A DNA stretch of 64,000 nt from Paraburkholderia sp. C35 (GCF_003121405.1 NZ_QBUY01000011.1:1-64000); one strand, 5' to 3'. Positions 17,046 through 26,982 are shown, counted from the stretch's first letter. Notes: generated by a model from the sequence alone, not told the origin. A program made the numbers and translations.

Positions 17046-18746
17046 ATGTCTTTGCTCTTGAAGCTCGCGCGCAATTCACGCTGGACCTTGATCGTCGCGC
17101 TCATCACCAGCCTCGTCAGCGGCTTTGGCAACGCCGGTCTCGTCGCACTCATCAACCAGGCGCTGTCGGCAACCACGGCGCAACTCGCGCGCCTCGGCTG
17201 GCAGTTCGTCGCGCTTGGTGTGATCGTGCTCGCGACGCGTACGCTCTCGCAGACGCTTTTCATGGACCTCGGTCAGCGCGCCAAAGCAAGCTTGCGCATG
17301 CAGACGATCCGCCGTATCGGCGACGCCTCGTTTCGCCATCTGGAGCAACAGGGCGCAGCGCGCTCGCTCGCCGTGCTCACGCAGGATCTGGACGCCATCG
17401 TGATGCTGTTCGTGCGCATGCCTGCGCTCGCGATGCAAAGTGCCGTCATTATCGGCTGCCTCGCGTATCTGAGCGTGTTGTCGTGGCAGATCCTGCTGGT
17501 GGCGATCCTCACTATCGGTATCGGTGCGGCAGGCTTTCGGGTCGCTAATGGCCGCGCGCTCTTTCATCTGCGCGCATCGCGCCGCCGCGAGGACGATCTG
17601 GTGCGCCACTTTCGCGCACTCTTCGACGGCGCCAAGGAACTGAAGCTGCATCGCTTGCGCCGCGCCGCCTTTATCGACGATACGCTTGCCACCAACGTGG
17701 AAGCCGTGCGCGTGCAGCGCACGCGCGGCTACGTGCTCTACGCGGCGGCGGCGAGCTGGGGCAGCTTCATCCTGTTCGCGTTCATCGGCATTACGCTGTT
17801 CGTGGTCGCGCGACTCTTTCCAGTGAACACACACGTGATGTCGGGTTACGCGATGGTGTTCCTCTACATGATCATGCCGATCGAGTCGCTGCTTTCGGCG
17901 ATTCCGAGCGTCAGCACTGCACGCGTTGCGCTGGAGCGCATCGAACAGGTGAACGCCGAGTTGCCGCCTGAGATTCCACATGACTCGAGCGGCCCCGATA
18001 CGCAGGTAAGCAACGCATTCGACAGCATCGTGCTAGACGGTGTCACGCATCGTTATTTCCGCGAGAAAGAGAACGAGGTGTTCACGCTCGGGCCGATCAA
18101 CCTCGCTTTCAGGCCCGGCGAACTCGTCTATCTGATCGGCGGCAACGGCAGCGGCAAGACCACGCTCGCGAAGATGATCGCGGGTCTTTATCCGCCCGAA
18201 AGCGGGCGCATCCTGCTCAACGGCGCGAGCATGGGCGAGGCCGGGCGTGACGCCTATCGCCAGTTATTTTCGGTGGTGTTCAGCGACTTCTTTCTGTTCG
18301 ACAACCTGCTCGGAATGCGTGTGGATGGAATCGACCAGACAGCACAGGCGCTGCTCGTGCATCTGCAACTCGATCACAAGGTCAGCATCGAGGACGGGGT
18401 CTTTTCCACGCTCGAACTCTCGCAAGGCCAACGGAAGCGGCTCGCGTTGCTGGTCGCGTATCTGGAGGACCGGCCGGTCTACGTGTTCGACGAGTGGGCC
18501 GCAGATCAGGACCCGCTCTTTAAAGACGTGTTCTATCGCAAGCTGCTGCCCGAACTGAAGGCGAAGGGCAAGACCGTGCTGGTCATCACGCACGACGACC
18601 GCTATTTCCATCTCGCGGACCGCTATATCAAGCTCGAATACGGTCAGATCGTGGAGACGGGCGCAGGTGCGGATGCCGGCGCGCGATATATCGATGCAAG
18701 CGTTGAGAGTAGTACGGCGCACACGCCCTTTGCCGCTCAGAAATAA
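17046..18746 (+). CDS. Cyclic-peptide-type ABC exporter (PvdE/SyrD family), permease-ATPase fusion
   Basis: Inner-membrane exporter of 566 aa: six membrane segments (residues about 1-330) then an ABC ATPase. Walker A is GGNGSGKTT at residues 365-373, the signature is LSQGQRKRL, and the Walker B region FDEWAADQDP is the hallmark of the PvdE/SyrD/OrbE group that moves peptide siderophores or their precursors to the periplasm. It lies inside the uptake operon, 21 bp after fhuB and 49 bp before fhuC. No peptide synthetase or hydroxamate-forming gene is present in the window, so either the biosynthesis genes are elsewhere or the protein serves recycling of an imported siderophore. Confidence 0.9.
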   Translation: MSLLLKLARNSRWTLIVALITSLVSGFGNAGLVALINQALSATTAQLARLGWQFVALGVIVLATRTLSQTLFMDLGQRAKASLRMQTIRRIGDASFRHLEQQGAARSLAVLTQDLDAIVMLFVRMPALAMQSAVIIGCLAYLSVLSWQILLVAILTIGIGAAGFRVANGRALFHLRASRRREDDLVRHFRALFDGAKELKLHRLRRAAFIDDTLATNVEAVRVQRTRGYVLYAAAASWGSFILFAFIGITLFVVARLFPVNTHVMSGYAMVFLYMIMPIESLLSAIPSVSTARVALERIEQVNAELPPEIPHDSSGPDTQVSNAFDSIVLDGVTHRYFREKENEVFTLGPINLAFRPGELVYLIGGNGSGKTTLAKMIAGLYPPESGRILLNGASMGEAGRDAYRQLFSVVFSDFFLFDNLLGMRVDGIDQTAQALLVHLQLDHKVSIEDGVFSTLELSQGQRKRLALLVAYLEDRPVYVFDEWAADQDPLFKDVFYRKLLPELKAKGKTVLVITHDDRYFHLADRYIKLEYGQIVETGAGADAGARYIDASVESSTAHTPFAAQK

Positions 18747-18795
18747 GGTCTGCGATCGTGCTGATGAATCTGTTTTGCTGTCGAGGTTTTTACCG

Positions 18796-19638
18796 ATGAG
18801 TATGCCTACAAAGCTGTCGTTCGACCTGGCGCTCCAGGAAGCGCCACTAACTGCCCCGCCAGCGCACGCGCTTTTCACACTCGACAAAGTCTCATTCGAT
18901 GCCGGTGGCCGCACGCTGCTCAAACCCGTGTCGCTGACGCTGGCGAAGCAACGCGTGTATGGCCTGATCGGTCACAACGGTTCCGGCAAATCGACGCTTG
19001 TGAAGCTGCTCGCGCGCCAGCAGCAGCCCACTGGAGGCGCGATCGAATTTCGAGGCCGGCCGCTCGCGCAATGGGAAACCCGGGCGTTCGCGCGCGAGGT
19101 CGCGTACCTGCCGCAGCAGGTGCCCGCTGCCGACGGCATGACGGCCCGCGCACTGGTAGCGCTTGGGCGCTATCCATGGCATGGCGCGCTCGGCCGTTTC
19201 TCGCGCACCGACGCGCAGAAAGTGCACGAATCCATGGAACAGACCGACGTGCTACGTTTTGCCGATCGCGCGGTCGATAGCCTCTCGGGCGGTGAGCGTC
19301 AGCGCGTGTGGCTTGCGATGCTGGTCGCGCAAGATAGCGATTGCCTGCTGCTCGATGAGCCGATTTCCGCGCTCGACATCGCACATCAGATCGAGGTGCT
19401 CACGCTCGTGAGACGTTTGTGTGAGGAGCGTGGCATCGGGGTCGTAGTGGTGCTGCACGACATCAACATGGCGGCCCGCTTCTGCGACGAACTCATCGCG
19501 CTCAAGGGCGGCAGCCTGCTCGCGCATGGGCCGACCGCCGAGATGATGCGCGCCGAGACGCTCAGCAGGATCTATAGCATCCCGATGGGGACCGTCGCGC
19601 ATCCGGATGGCGGGTTGCCTATCAGCTTCGCGCGTTAA
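18796..19638 (+). CDS. fhuC: Ferric-siderophore ABC importer ATPase (FhuC)
   Basis: Cytoplasmic ATPase that powers the FhuB permease, 280 aa. Walker A is GHNGSGKST at residues 59-67, the Q-loop sits in VAYLPQQVP, the signature is LSGGERQRV, Walker B is CLLLDEPISALD and the switch His follows in VVLHDINMA. An N-terminal extension of about 35 residues precedes the usual start of FhuC. The frame runs open back to 18667, but that part overlaps the exporter gene and has no similarity; ATG 18796 has GAGG ten bases ahead. Last gene of the operon; an inverted repeat follows. Confidence 0.93.
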   Translation: MSMPTKLSFDLALQEAPLTAPPAHALFTLDKVSFDAGGRTLLKPVSLTLAKQRVYGLIGHNGSGKSTLVKLLARQQQPTGGAIEFRGRPLAQWETRAFAREVAYLPQQVPAADGMTARALVALGRYPWHGALGRFSRTDAQKVHESMEQTDVLRFADRAVDSLSGGERQRVWLAMLVAQDSDCLLLDEPISALDIAHQIEVLTLVRRLCEERGIGVVVVLHDINMAARFCDELIALKGGSLLAHGPTAEMMRAETLSRIYSIPMGTVAHPDGGLPISFAR

Positions 19639-19660
19639 GGGTGAATGCCGCAACGGGAGA

Positions 19661-19677
19661 GCCGGTTATCCACCGGC
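19661..19677. terminator. Possible terminator hairpin after fhuC
   Basis: GCCGGT-N5-ACCGGC, a perfect 6-bp stem between the convergent fhuC and lysR genes. It lacks a T run, so it could be a weak or Rho-assisted terminator. Confidence 0.35.
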
Positions 19678-19717
19678 GCGTGTGAGCTTGAGCAGGATCT
19701 GCAGACAATCCGGCCGC

Positions 19718-20602
19718 TCACTTCAGCCGAAGATCCCACAACACGTCGAGTACGTGCTGCGTCGAGCGCTCGGTGTACCCCGCACGATGCGCGATCCCGA
19801 GCCGCCGCCACAACGCCGGACGCAGCGGTCGCATGGCGATGCGTTCGTCGGACAGCGGCGTCGTCGCCTCATGAGGCAGTAGCGACGCGCCGTAACCTGC
19901 CGCTACCAGACTCTTGATTGCATCGTTGTAATTGAGCTGAATGCGTGGCTCAGGGTGATGTCCGCCAGCCGCGAACCAGTCCGTCGTCAGCCGCGAAAGA
20001 TGAGTGGTCGCGGCATTGAGGATGAGGGGCTGCTCTGCGAGCCATTCGGGCGTGACGCGGCTCGGGCACCGCCAATGCGACGGCACGAAAGCCATCACCG
20101 GGTCGCGTCGCCACGGCTTAATCGTCAGTCCGGCCACTGGCGGCTGAGGTAGCGCGACCAGCCCGATGTCCAACCTTCCGTCCGCCAATCGGGACAGCGC
20201 TTCGTTCGAAGTGAACACTGCAAGCTGAATGTCGATAGCCGGATGATGCTGGCTCAGCACCTCCAGTGCTTGCGGCAACAGGTACGCAATCACACCCGTT
20301 GACGCACCGACCCGCACGCGCCCTTCAAGGCCCTGCACCTGCCGCTGGATATCGTGCAACGTCTGCTCTGCGTCGGCGAGCAGGCGACGGGCGCGATCCA
20401 CCAGCACCTCGCCAATCGCCGACGGCCTGACCTCACCGCGCTTGCGCGACAGGAGCGGCGCACCAATCCGCTCTTCGAGTTCAGCGATGTGAAGGCTGAC
20501 CGTTGGCGGCGCCAGATTCAATGCGCGCGCCGCGTCGGCAAACGAGCCACGATCGGCTATGGCTACCAGCGTACGCAAGCGGTCCAGGCTTATCTCTCGC
20601 AT
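19718..20602 (-). CDS. LysR-family transcriptional regulator
   Basis: Regulator of 294 aa with an N-terminal winged HTH (LDRLRTLVAIADRGSFADAA, then LNLAPPTVSLHIAELEERIG) and a C-terminal effector domain. It is divergent from argC, with 129 bp between, and is the obvious candidate to control it. The product probably also represses itself: a TTCAG-N5-CTGAA palindrome lies only 14 bp before its start codon. The effector is unknown. It is convergent with fhuC and not obviously related to iron uptake. Confidence 0.92.
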   Translation of the reverse strand: MREISLDRLRTLVAIADRGSFADAARALNLAPPTVSLHIAELEERIGAPLLSRKRGEVRPSAIGEVLVDRARRLLADAEQTLHDIQRQVQGLEGRVRVGASTGVIAYLLPQALEVLSQHHPAIDIQLAVFTSNEALSRLADGRLDIGLVALPQPPVAGLTIKPWRRDPVMAFVPSHWRCPSRVTPEWLAEQPLILNAATTHLSRLTTDWFAAGGHHPEPRIQLNYNDAIKSLVAAGYGASLLPHEATTPLSDERIAMRPLRPALWRRLGIAHRAGYTERSTQHVLDVLWDLRLK

Positions 20603-20615
20603 GTCAGCACCCAGA

Positions 20616-20630
20616 TTCAGAAAAACTGAA
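20616..20630. promoter_or_regulatory. Candidate LysR site in lysR/argC promoter
   Basis: Inverted repeat TTCAG-N5-CTGAA just upstream of the lysR start, with a second weaker pair GTTG-N7-CAAC at 20638-20652. LysR-type regulators usually bind such elements in the divergent promoter. Binding is not shown. Confidence 0.4.
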
Positions 20631-20731
20631 CATCAGCGTTGTGAAATTCAACTTTCCCTATTCTAGCGCTGCATGGAACATAGCGACTCGTTCTACCCGC
20701 TACCACTCACCATCACGGGAGTATTTCCTGT

Positions 20732-21661
20732 ATGCATTCCCCTGTTGTTTTCATCGACGGCGATCAGGGCACGACCGGGTTGCAGATCCACGAACGGCTG
20801 CGGAATCGGACCGACCTCGAACTGCTTACGCTCGCTGCCGACGAGCGTAAGGATCTGCGGCGTCGTGCAGAAGCCATCAACGCCTGCGACTTCGCGATCC
20901 TCTGTTTGCCTGATGCGGCTGCACGCGAGGCAGTGGACGCCATCGTCAATCCTGCCGTCCGGGTGATCGACGCAAGTTCGGCCCACCGCACGCAGCCCGA
21001 CTGGACATACGGCTTTCCGGAGATGTCACCGGAACAGGCCAGGCGCATTGCGAACGCAAACCGTGTGACAAATCCCGGTTGCTATCCGACAGGTGCAATC
21101 GGCTTGCTGCGCCCCCTGTTGCAGGCGGGACTGATACCTGACAGCTACCCGATCAGCATTCACGCGGTGTCCGGCTATTCAGGGCGTGGGCGTGCGGGAC
21201 TGGAAGAACATGAGGGGCAAGACGCGACTCGCGCGCCGGCTTACCAGGTATATGGTCTGGCACTCGCACACAAGCACCCGCCCGAGATCCAGCAGCACGC
21301 CGGTCTTGCGCAGCGTCCCATCTTCGTGCCGGCTTATGGCGCATTCCGCCAGGGCATCGTGCTGACGATACCGCTGTCACTTCAGCTACTTGCACCGGGC
21401 GTAGATGGCGAAACGCTGCACGCATGCCTCGCACGCCACTATGCCGAGGCTCATCACGTACACGTCATGCCTCTGCACGAGTCGCGCAACCTGAAGCATC
21501 TGGATCCGCAGGTGTTGAACGGTACGAACGACATGCGCCTGAGCGTCTTTCCTAACGTCGAACATGGACATGTTTTACTATCTGCGGTTTTCGACAACCT
21601 TGGTAAAGGCGCGTCAGGTGCTGCCGTTCAGAACCTTGACCTCATGCTCGCACGGCGATAG
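20732..21661 (+). CDS. argC: N-acetyl-gamma-glutamyl-phosphate reductase, type 2
   Basis: NADPH-dependent reductive dephosphorylation of N-acetylglutamyl-phosphate to the semialdehyde, third step of arginine synthesis. The 309-aa length, the start [17 protein letters not shown] and the nucleophile motif [12 protein letters not shown] (about residues 113-124) mark the short type 2 ArgC. Further conserved parts are DASSAHRT, the HAVSGYSG loop and LAHKHPPEI with the catalytic His. Unusually it stands alone with a divergent LysR gene and no other arg genes. It may be a second copy used under special conditions, or an enzyme for a related acyl phosphate. Confidence 0.92.
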   Translation: MHSPVVFIDGDQGTTGLQIHERLRNRTDLELLTLAADERKDLRRRAEAINACDFAILCLPDAAAREAVDAIVNPAVRVIDASSAHRTQPDWTYGFPEMSPEQARRIANANRVTNPGCYPTGAIGLLRPLLQAGLIPDSYPISIHAVSGYSGRGRAGLEEHEGQDATRAPAYQVYGLALAHKHPPEIQQHAGLAQRPIFVPAYGAFRQGIVLTIPLSLQLLAPGVDGETLHACLARHYAEAHHVHVMPLHESRNLKHLDPQVLNGTNDMRLSVFPNVEHGHVLLSAVFDNLGKGASGAAVQNLDLMLARR

Positions 21662-21700
21662 TAGCCGCGCAGCTTGCACCCAGACATTTCCGCTTTTGCG

Positions 21701-22633
21701 CTACAGCGCGCTCAACAGTTCAGGTACTGCTGCGAACAGGTCAGCTTCGAGTGCATAGTCCGCCACGCTGAAAATAGGTGCTTCCGGATCTTTGTTGATC
21801 GCGACGATCACCTTCGAGTCCTTCATGCCCGCAAGGTGCTGGATCGCGCCGGAGATGCCCACCGCGATATAAAGCTGCGGCGCGACGATCTTGCCTGTCT
21901 GTCCGACCTGATAGTCGTTCGGCACGTAGCCCGCGTCCACGGCTGCGCGTGACGCGCCGAGCGCCGCTTGCAGCTTGTCTGCCAGTGGTTCGAGCACCTT
22001 CGTGTAGTTCTCTCCGCTGCCCAAACCCCGGCCACCCGACACGATGATGTTCGCCGACGTCAATTCCGGGCGATCGAGCTTCGTCACTTCGCGGCCGACG
22101 AACTGCGAGATCCCAGTGTCCGCGGCTGCTTCGATCTTCTCGAGCGAAGCGTTCCCACCTTCGGCTGCGGCAGGATCGAAACCCGTCGCGCGAACCGTGA
22201 TGACCTTGATCACATCTTGCGATTGAACCGTCGCAATTGCGTTGCCGGCGTAGATCGGACGCTCGAAAGTATCGGCGCTGACAACCGCGGTGATGTCGCT
22301 GATCTGCGCGACATCGAGTTTCGCGGCGATGCGCGGCGCGATGTTCTTGCCATATGCCGTAGCCGGCGCAAGAACGTGCGAATAATCGTTCGCGATGTTC
22401 ATCACGGTAGCTTCGATATTTTCCGCGAGACCTTCAGCCAGTTGTGGCGCGTCCGCGAGCAGTACCTTTGCAACGCCGGCTACCTTCGCAGCCGCATCGG
22501 CAACACCGTGCACATTGTGACCGGCAACCAGTACATGTACATCGCCACCGAGCTTTTGTGCAGCAACGACCGTGTTCAGCGTCGCTGCTTTTAGCGCCGC
22601 ATTATCGTGTTCAGCAATCACCAGAATAGCCAT
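21701..22633 (-). CDS. etfA: Electron transfer flavoprotein, alpha subunit
   Basis: Large ETF subunit, 310 aa, which binds the electron-carrying FAD and passes electrons from acyl-CoA dehydrogenases to ETF-quinone oxidoreductase. The N-terminal Rossmann-like half starts with [10 protein letters not shown]; the C-terminal FAD domain has [12 protein letters not shown] and the family signature [19 protein letters not shown], quoted here only in part as [17 protein letters not shown]. It lies 14 bp after etfB. The acyl-CoA dehydrogenase at 34102 is a natural electron donor, so the pair may belong to the TetR-linked catabolic locus, although housekeeping ETF genes look the same. Confidence 0.95.
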   Translation of the reverse strand: MAILVIAEHDNAALKAATLNTVVAAQKLGGDVHVLVAGHNVHGVADAAAKVAGVAKVLLADAPQLAEGLAENIEATVMNIANDYSHVLAPATAYGKNIAPRIAAKLDVAQISDITAVVSADTFERPIYAGNAIATVQSQDVIKVITVRATGFDPAAAEGGNASLEKIEAAADTGISQFVGREVTKLDRPELTSANIIVSGGRGLGSGENYTKVLEPLADKLQAALGASRAAVDAGYVPNDYQVGQTGKIVAPQLYIAVGISGAIQHLAGMKDSKVIVAINKDPEAPIFSVADYALEADLFAAVPELLSAL

Positions 22634-22647
22634 ACCTTGAGTCCTCT

Positions 22648-23397
22648 TTACAGCGCCTTGGCTTCAGTCTTGAGTTTCTCGACCAACGTTTTAACGTCGG
22701 CTACTTTCACGCCGGCCGAGCGCTTTGGTGGCTCGCTGACCTTCAGCGTCTTCAGGCGCGGTGTGACATCGACACCCAGATCGCCAGGCTTCACCGTTTC
22801 CAGCGGCTTTTTCTTCGCCTTCATGATGTTCGGCAACGTCACATAGCGCGGCTCATTGAGGCGCAGATCGGTCGTGACGACTGCAGGCAACGTAAGCGAC
22901 AAGGTCTCCGCGCCGCCATCGATCTCCCGCGACACCGCCGCTTTCCCGTCAGCCACTATGACTTTTGAAGCAAACGTCGCTTGCGGCAAACCGGCAAGCG
23001 CAGCGAGCATTTGTCCCGTCTGATTCGAATCGTCATCGATGGCCTGTTTGCCGAGCAGAACCAGCGACGGTTGCTCCCTATCCACCAGTGCCTTCAAAAG
23101 CTTCGCGACCGCCAACGGCTGAAGATCCTCATCGGACTCGACCAGCACCGCACGGTCCGCGCCAAGCGCCAGCGCCGTGCGCAACGTCTCTTGACACTGC
23201 GCCACACCGCAAGACACCGCGACGACCTCGCTCACCACGCCCGCTTCCTTCAACCGCACGGCTTCTTCGACCGCGATTTCATCGAACGGATTCATCGACA
23301 TTTTCACGTTCGCCACATCCACTCCCGTGCCATCCGACTTCACACGGACCTTCACGTTGTAGTCGACCACCCGCTTCACCGCTACAAGAACTTTCAT
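22648..23397 (-). CDS. etfB: Electron transfer flavoprotein, beta subunit
   Basis: Small ETF subunit, 249 aa, holding the structural AMP and the dehydrogenase recognition loop. The N-terminus [18 protein letters not shown] and [17 protein letters not shown] are characteristic, as is the [21 protein letters not shown] segment (cited in pieces) near residue 190. The frame is open to 23421 but ATG 23397 is the family start. It is first of etfBA and begins 58 bp after the stop of the ABC permease gene on the same strand, so read-through from the sugar-importer operon is possible. Confidence 0.95.
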   Translation of the reverse strand: MKVLVAVKRVVDYNVKVRVKSDGTGVDVANVKMSMNPFDEIAVEEAVRLKEAGVVSEVVAVSCGVAQCQETLRTALALGADRAVLVESDEDLQPLAVAKLLKALVDREQPSLVLLGKQAIDDDSNQTGQMLAALAGLPQATFASKVIVADGKAAVSREIDGGAETLSLTLPAVVTTDLRLNEPRYVTLPNIMKAKKKPLETVKPGDLGVDVTPRLKTLKVSEPPKRSAGVKVADVKTLVEKLKTEAKAL

Positions 23398-23455
23398 CCA
23401 GATTGACTCCCTCGTCCTCAATTGCCCAATTCAATCATCAAGGCTTGCCGCGCGT

Positions 23456-24415
23456 TCATTTGATTACCAGCACCTTCGCCCGGTCGAACGCCACCGTCAC
23501 GGCAACGATCAGGATCAGGCCGAACACGATCTGCTGCGCGAACACGCTGATCCCCACGAACGTCATGCCGACTCGCGCGACGGAGACCAGCAAAGCGCCG
23601 ATCAGCGTGCGGCCAACGCCGCCCGCGCCACCCGTCAGTGCCGTGCCGCCCACGATCACAGCCGCAATGGCGGGCAGCAGAAACTGATCGGCAAGCGTCG
23701 GCGAACCGCTGCCCAGCCGTCCTGCCATCACGACGCCAGCGAGGCCCGCGAAGAACGACGACGTTGCGAACATCAGGCAGCGCGTCACGGACACACGCAC
23801 ACCCGATGCAATCGCCGCCGGTTCGCCCGCGCCGATTGCATCGACGCGCCGGCCCACCACGGTCGAGCGATGCAGAAACAGACAGAAGAGAAACGTCGCC
23901 AGTCCGAGCAGGATTTCGTGCGGAATGCCGAACGACGAACCCGTCGTCCAGCCAAGCGACGCATTGCGCAATTCATCGCTGATACCGATCGAGCGCGTGC
24001 CCGACAAGGTCAGCGCAGCCGCCGATGCAATCCCACCCACGGCCAGCGTCGCGATGAAGGACGGAATGCGCAGCACCGTCTGGATCAACCCGCTCAACAA
24101 GCCAATGCACGCGGACACCGCCAGCGCGATCACTGCCGCGAATGCGCCGTAGCGCGGCAGCAGCATCGCGACGATCACGCTCGACAGCGACGCCACCGAT
24201 TGCAACGACAGATCGATGCTTCCCAGCAACACAACGAATGTCGTGCCCGCCGCCATGATGAACAGCGTCGAGCTGTCGGCCAGCAGACCGAGTTGCGTCG
24301 ATGGCGCAAGAAAACCCGGTTGTGCGATTTCGATCAACAGATACAGCGCGGCGAGCGCGATCACAGGTGCGTTGTCGGTAAGACGACGCCGTGCGGTTTC
24401 ATTCAGTTTTGCCAT
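23456..24415 (-). CDS. Ribose-type ABC importer permease (RbsC-like), second copy
   Basis: Inner-membrane subunit of a carbohydrate ABC importer, 319 aa, with about nine membrane segments. The family landmarks are GSIDLSLQSVASLSSV near residue 60, the TLSGTRSIGISDEL segment, and IAAVIVGGTALTGGAGGVGRTLIGAL near residue 260, quoted in parts. ATG 24415 follows the ATPase stop by 7 bp; the upstream frame to 24502 only overlaps that gene. Together with the permease at 25945 it makes a heterodimeric pore. Last importer gene, followed by etfBA. Confidence 0.92.
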   Translation of the reverse strand: MAKLNETARRRLTDNAPVIALAALYLLIEIAQPGFLAPSTQLGLLADSSTLFIMAAGTTFVVLLGSIDLSLQSVASLSSVIVAMLLPRYGAFAAVIALAVSACIGLLSGLIQTVLRIPSFIATLAVGGIASAAALTLSGTRSIGISDELRNASLGWTTGSSFGIPHEILLGLATFLFCLFLHRSTVVGRRVDAIGAGEPAAIASGVRVSVTRCLMFATSSFFAGLAGVVMAGRLGSGSPTLADQFLLPAIAAVIVGGTALTGGAGGVGRTLIGALLVSVARVGMTFVGISVFAQQIVFGLILIVAVTVAFDRAKVLVIK

Positions 24416-24422
24416 GATGACC

Positions 24423-25922
24423 TCAAACCATGTGTTCAACGACATCGACCTGCGAAGGCTTGCTGCCCACTTCGCACGGCAGAATGATCTGCGCGCGTCC
24501 ATCGCGCATCACCATCACGCGATGACTGAGGCCGAGAATTTCTTCGAGCGTGTCACCCGTCAGCACCACGGCTACGCCTTCGTCCGTCAGTTCGCGGATC
24601 AGTTGATAGACCTCTTCGTTCGCACCGACATCGAGACCGCGCGTCGGATGATCGAGCACGAGAATACGGCTGCCCGTGAAGCGCCATTTCGCCAGCACGA
24701 CTTTCTGCTGGTTACCGCCCGACAGGTTGCGGCACGATGCCGATGGTCCGGGCGTCTTGATGTGCAGACGCTCGATCCATTCGTTCGCGAGCGCCCGCTC
24801 CGCGCGCTTGTCGACCACGCCGCCGCGGCTGACAGCCGACAGGCGCGGCAAGGTCAGGTTCTCCGCAACGCTCATCTGCGTGACCAGACCTTCGACCTTG
24901 CGCTCGCGCGGCACGTAGCCGATGCCCAGTTCCACCGCGTGTCTTGCGCTCGGTGTGAGTCGCGTCTCGCCGACGCGCACTTCGCCTGTATCGAGCGCTT
25001 CGAGGCCCGCAATCACGCGGCACAGCTCTTCGCGCCCCGAGCCGACCACGCCCGCGACGCCGAACACCTCGCCACGATGCACGTCGAACGACACGTTGCG
25101 CAGCGTCTGCCCGACGCTCGCATTGCGCACCGACAACGCAACCTCGGCGCGATACGGCTTCTGCAGATTCTCGCGGTAGTACTGGCCGCCCATCGTCCGG
25201 CCGACCATCAGTTCGTGCAGTTGTGTGACGGAAGCATCGGCGGCCTGCATGCCTGCGACTACCTTGCCGTCCTTCATCACATACACACGGTCGCTCAGCG
25301 ACAGCAGTTCATCGAGCCGGTGCGATACGAACACGAACGACGCTCGCGACTTCAACTCACGCACAAGGCGAAACAGAATGTCGATCTCCGCGGCTTCGAG
25401 CACGGAAGTCGGTTCGTCGAGCAGGATCACGGGTGTGTCGCCTGAATGGCTCGCGAGCGACAGTGCCTTCGCGAGTTCCACCATCTGGCGCTGACCAAAC
25501 GACAGTTCTTCGCACAGATCGAGCGGATCGACATCGAGATGCACGGTCGCGAGTTCGGCGGCAGCAGCGCGCTTGAGCTTCGACCAGTTCAGGCGGCCAA
25601 ACGTCATGAACGGTTCTTCGCGTCCGAGGAAGAGGTTCTCCGCGACGGTCAGATTGGGCAGGATCGACTGCTCCTGATAGACCATCGCGATGCCCTTCGC
25701 TGTCGCGTCGCGCGGATTGCGAATCACGAGCGGCTCGCCGTTGCGCAGAATCTCGCCGGAATCCTGACGGTAGCCGCCCGTCAGCAGTTTCATCAGCGTG
25801 GATTTGCCCGCACCGTTTTCGCCGATCAGGCCAACGATCTCGTTCGGGCGGATTTCGATCGATACGTCATCGAGCGCGAGCACACCGGGAAAGCGCTTGG
25901 TGATGTGATTGAGGATAAGCAT
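24423..25922 (-). CDS. Sugar ABC importer ATPase (RbsA/MglA-like, two ABC domains)
   Basis: Cytoplasmic ATPase of 499 aa with two tandem nucleotide-binding domains. The first has Walker [10 protein letters not shown] at residues 34-42, signature LSFGQRQMV and Walker B VILLDEPTSVLEAAE. The second has the usual degenerate P-loop GVVGSGREEL, a signature LSGGNQQKV and LVLDHPTRGLDVGA, where the Walker B Glu is His; in this family the second site is often inactive. It lies between two permease genes and energises uptake of the locus substrate. Confidence 0.93.
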   Translation of the reverse strand: MLILNHITKRFPGVLALDDVSIEIRPNEIVGLIGENGAGKSTLMKLLTGGYRQDSGEILRNGEPLVIRNPRDATAKGIAMVYQEQSILPNLTVAENLFLGREEPFMTFGRLNWSKLKRAAAAELATVHLDVDPLDLCEELSFGQRQMVELAKALSLASHSGDTPVILLDEPTSVLEAAEIDILFRLVRELKSRASFVFVSHRLDELLSLSDRVYVMKDGKVVAGMQAADASVTQLHELMVGRTMGGQYYRENLQKPYRAEVALSVRNASVGQTLRNVSFDVHRGEVFGVAGVVGSGREELCRVIAGLEALDTGEVRVGETRLTPSARHAVELGIGYVPRERKVEGLVTQMSVAENLTLPRLSAVSRGGVVDKRAERALANEWIERLHIKTPGPSASCRNLSGGNQQKVVLAKWRFTGSRILVLDHPTRGLDVGANEEVYQLIRELTDEGVAVVLTGDTLEEILGLSHRVMVMRDGRAQIILPCEVGSKPSQVDVVEHMV

Positions 25923-25944
25923 GGTGAAAACTCCTGTGCGCCGC

Positions 25945-26982
25945 TTACTTGACGATGCGCCGGCGCGAGCGATTCAACGCAAGCGTCACGGCAGCGATGA
26001 TGAGCACGCCCTGAATGCCCTGCTGCACATAAGGCGGCACACCGAGCAGCACCATGCCGTTGGCCAGCACGACCACCACCAGCGTGCCGATCAGCGTGTT
26101 CAGCGGTCCGCCATTGCCGCCCGCGAGCGACGTGCCGCCGACCACGATCGCCGTGATCGCGACGAACAACTGGCCGTCGGCGATCATCGCGTGGCCTTGC
26201 CCGTACTGCGCAACGGCGAGAATCCCCGCGAGACCGTAGAACGCGCCTGCCAGCGCGAACACGGCAATGCGGATACGCCCCACCCGCACGCCGTTCAGCC
26301 GCGCGAGATCTTCGCCGCCGCCGATCGCGAGCGCATGCCGTCCAAGCACCGTGTGCCGATGCACGAAGTAAGCGAGCCCGAGCGCAAGCATGGCGATCCA
26401 CACAGACAACGGCAAACCGGCATAACGCGTGATCGAGATCGAGCGCAGCGCCATGTCACTGACGCGGATCGTGTTGCCCGACAGCACGGCCGTGCCGATG
26501 CCCGTCGCGACGAAACCGACCGCGAGCGTCGTGATGAATGACGGGATGCGCAGCGCCACGTGCAGCACGCCGTTGGTCAGCCCGAGCAGCACGCCCGCGA
26601 CGATGCCGACCGCCACCGCCCACAGCCCGAACTGATTGCCGTTGAACGAGTTCTCGACCAGCATCGACACACCAATAGCCGCGACGGCGACAATGCCTTC
26701 CGCCGACAGATCGATGCTGCCGAGCTGGATCACGAAGGTTCCGCCCAAAGCAATCGTGAGCGGAATCACGGCGGCGATCGCGATGCGCGCAAGGTTCATC
26801 GGATCGAAGAAGTCGTGATTCAGCGCACCGATGCCGAGCCCGAGCGCGAGCAGCACGAGAAGCGGCGCGAACCGGCCCAGCATGGCGCGCAGCGCGGCGC
26901 GCTCGCCCGGGAACAGCGCGCCTGCCGTTCCGTTTTCGCCGTGCATCGCGTGGCGGGAAGAAGTTGCGGTCAGCTTGCTCAT
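25945..26982 (-). CDS. Ribose-type ABC importer permease (RbsC-like), first copy
   Basis: Inner-membrane permease of 345 aa with about nine to ten membrane segments and a long cytoplasmic N-terminus of some 30 residues. It has GSIDLSAEGIVAVAAIGVSM, VAITAIVVGGTSLAGGNGG and the usual GTLVVVVLANGMVLLGV C-terminal segments (given in part). The start codon overlaps the stop of the binding-protein gene by ATGA, so they are translationally coupled. Two different permeases in one operon indicate a heterodimer, as in autoinducer-2 or rhamnose-type importers. Confidence 0.92.
   Translation of the reverse strand: MSKLTATSSRHAMHGENGTAGALFPGERAALRAMLGRFAPLLVLLALGLGIGALNHDFFDPMNLARIAIAAVIPLTIALGGTFVIQLGSIDLSAEGIVAVAAIGVSMLVENSFNGNQFGLWAVAVGIVAGVLLGLTNGVLHVALRIPSFITTLAVGFVATGIGTAVLSGNTIRVSDMALRSISITRYAGLPLSVWIAMLALGLAYFVHRHTVLGRHALAIGGGEDLARLNGVRVGRIRIAVFALAGAFYGLAGILAVAQYGQGHAMIADGQLFVAITAIVVGGTSLAGGNGGPLNTLIGTLVVVVLANGMVLLGVPPYVQQGIQGVLIIAAVTLALNRSRRRIVK

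Noticed and set aside
21698..21709. GCGCT-N2-AGCGC as terminator of argC
   Set aside because: The loop of two bases is too small and the repeat overlaps the end of etfA coding sequence.
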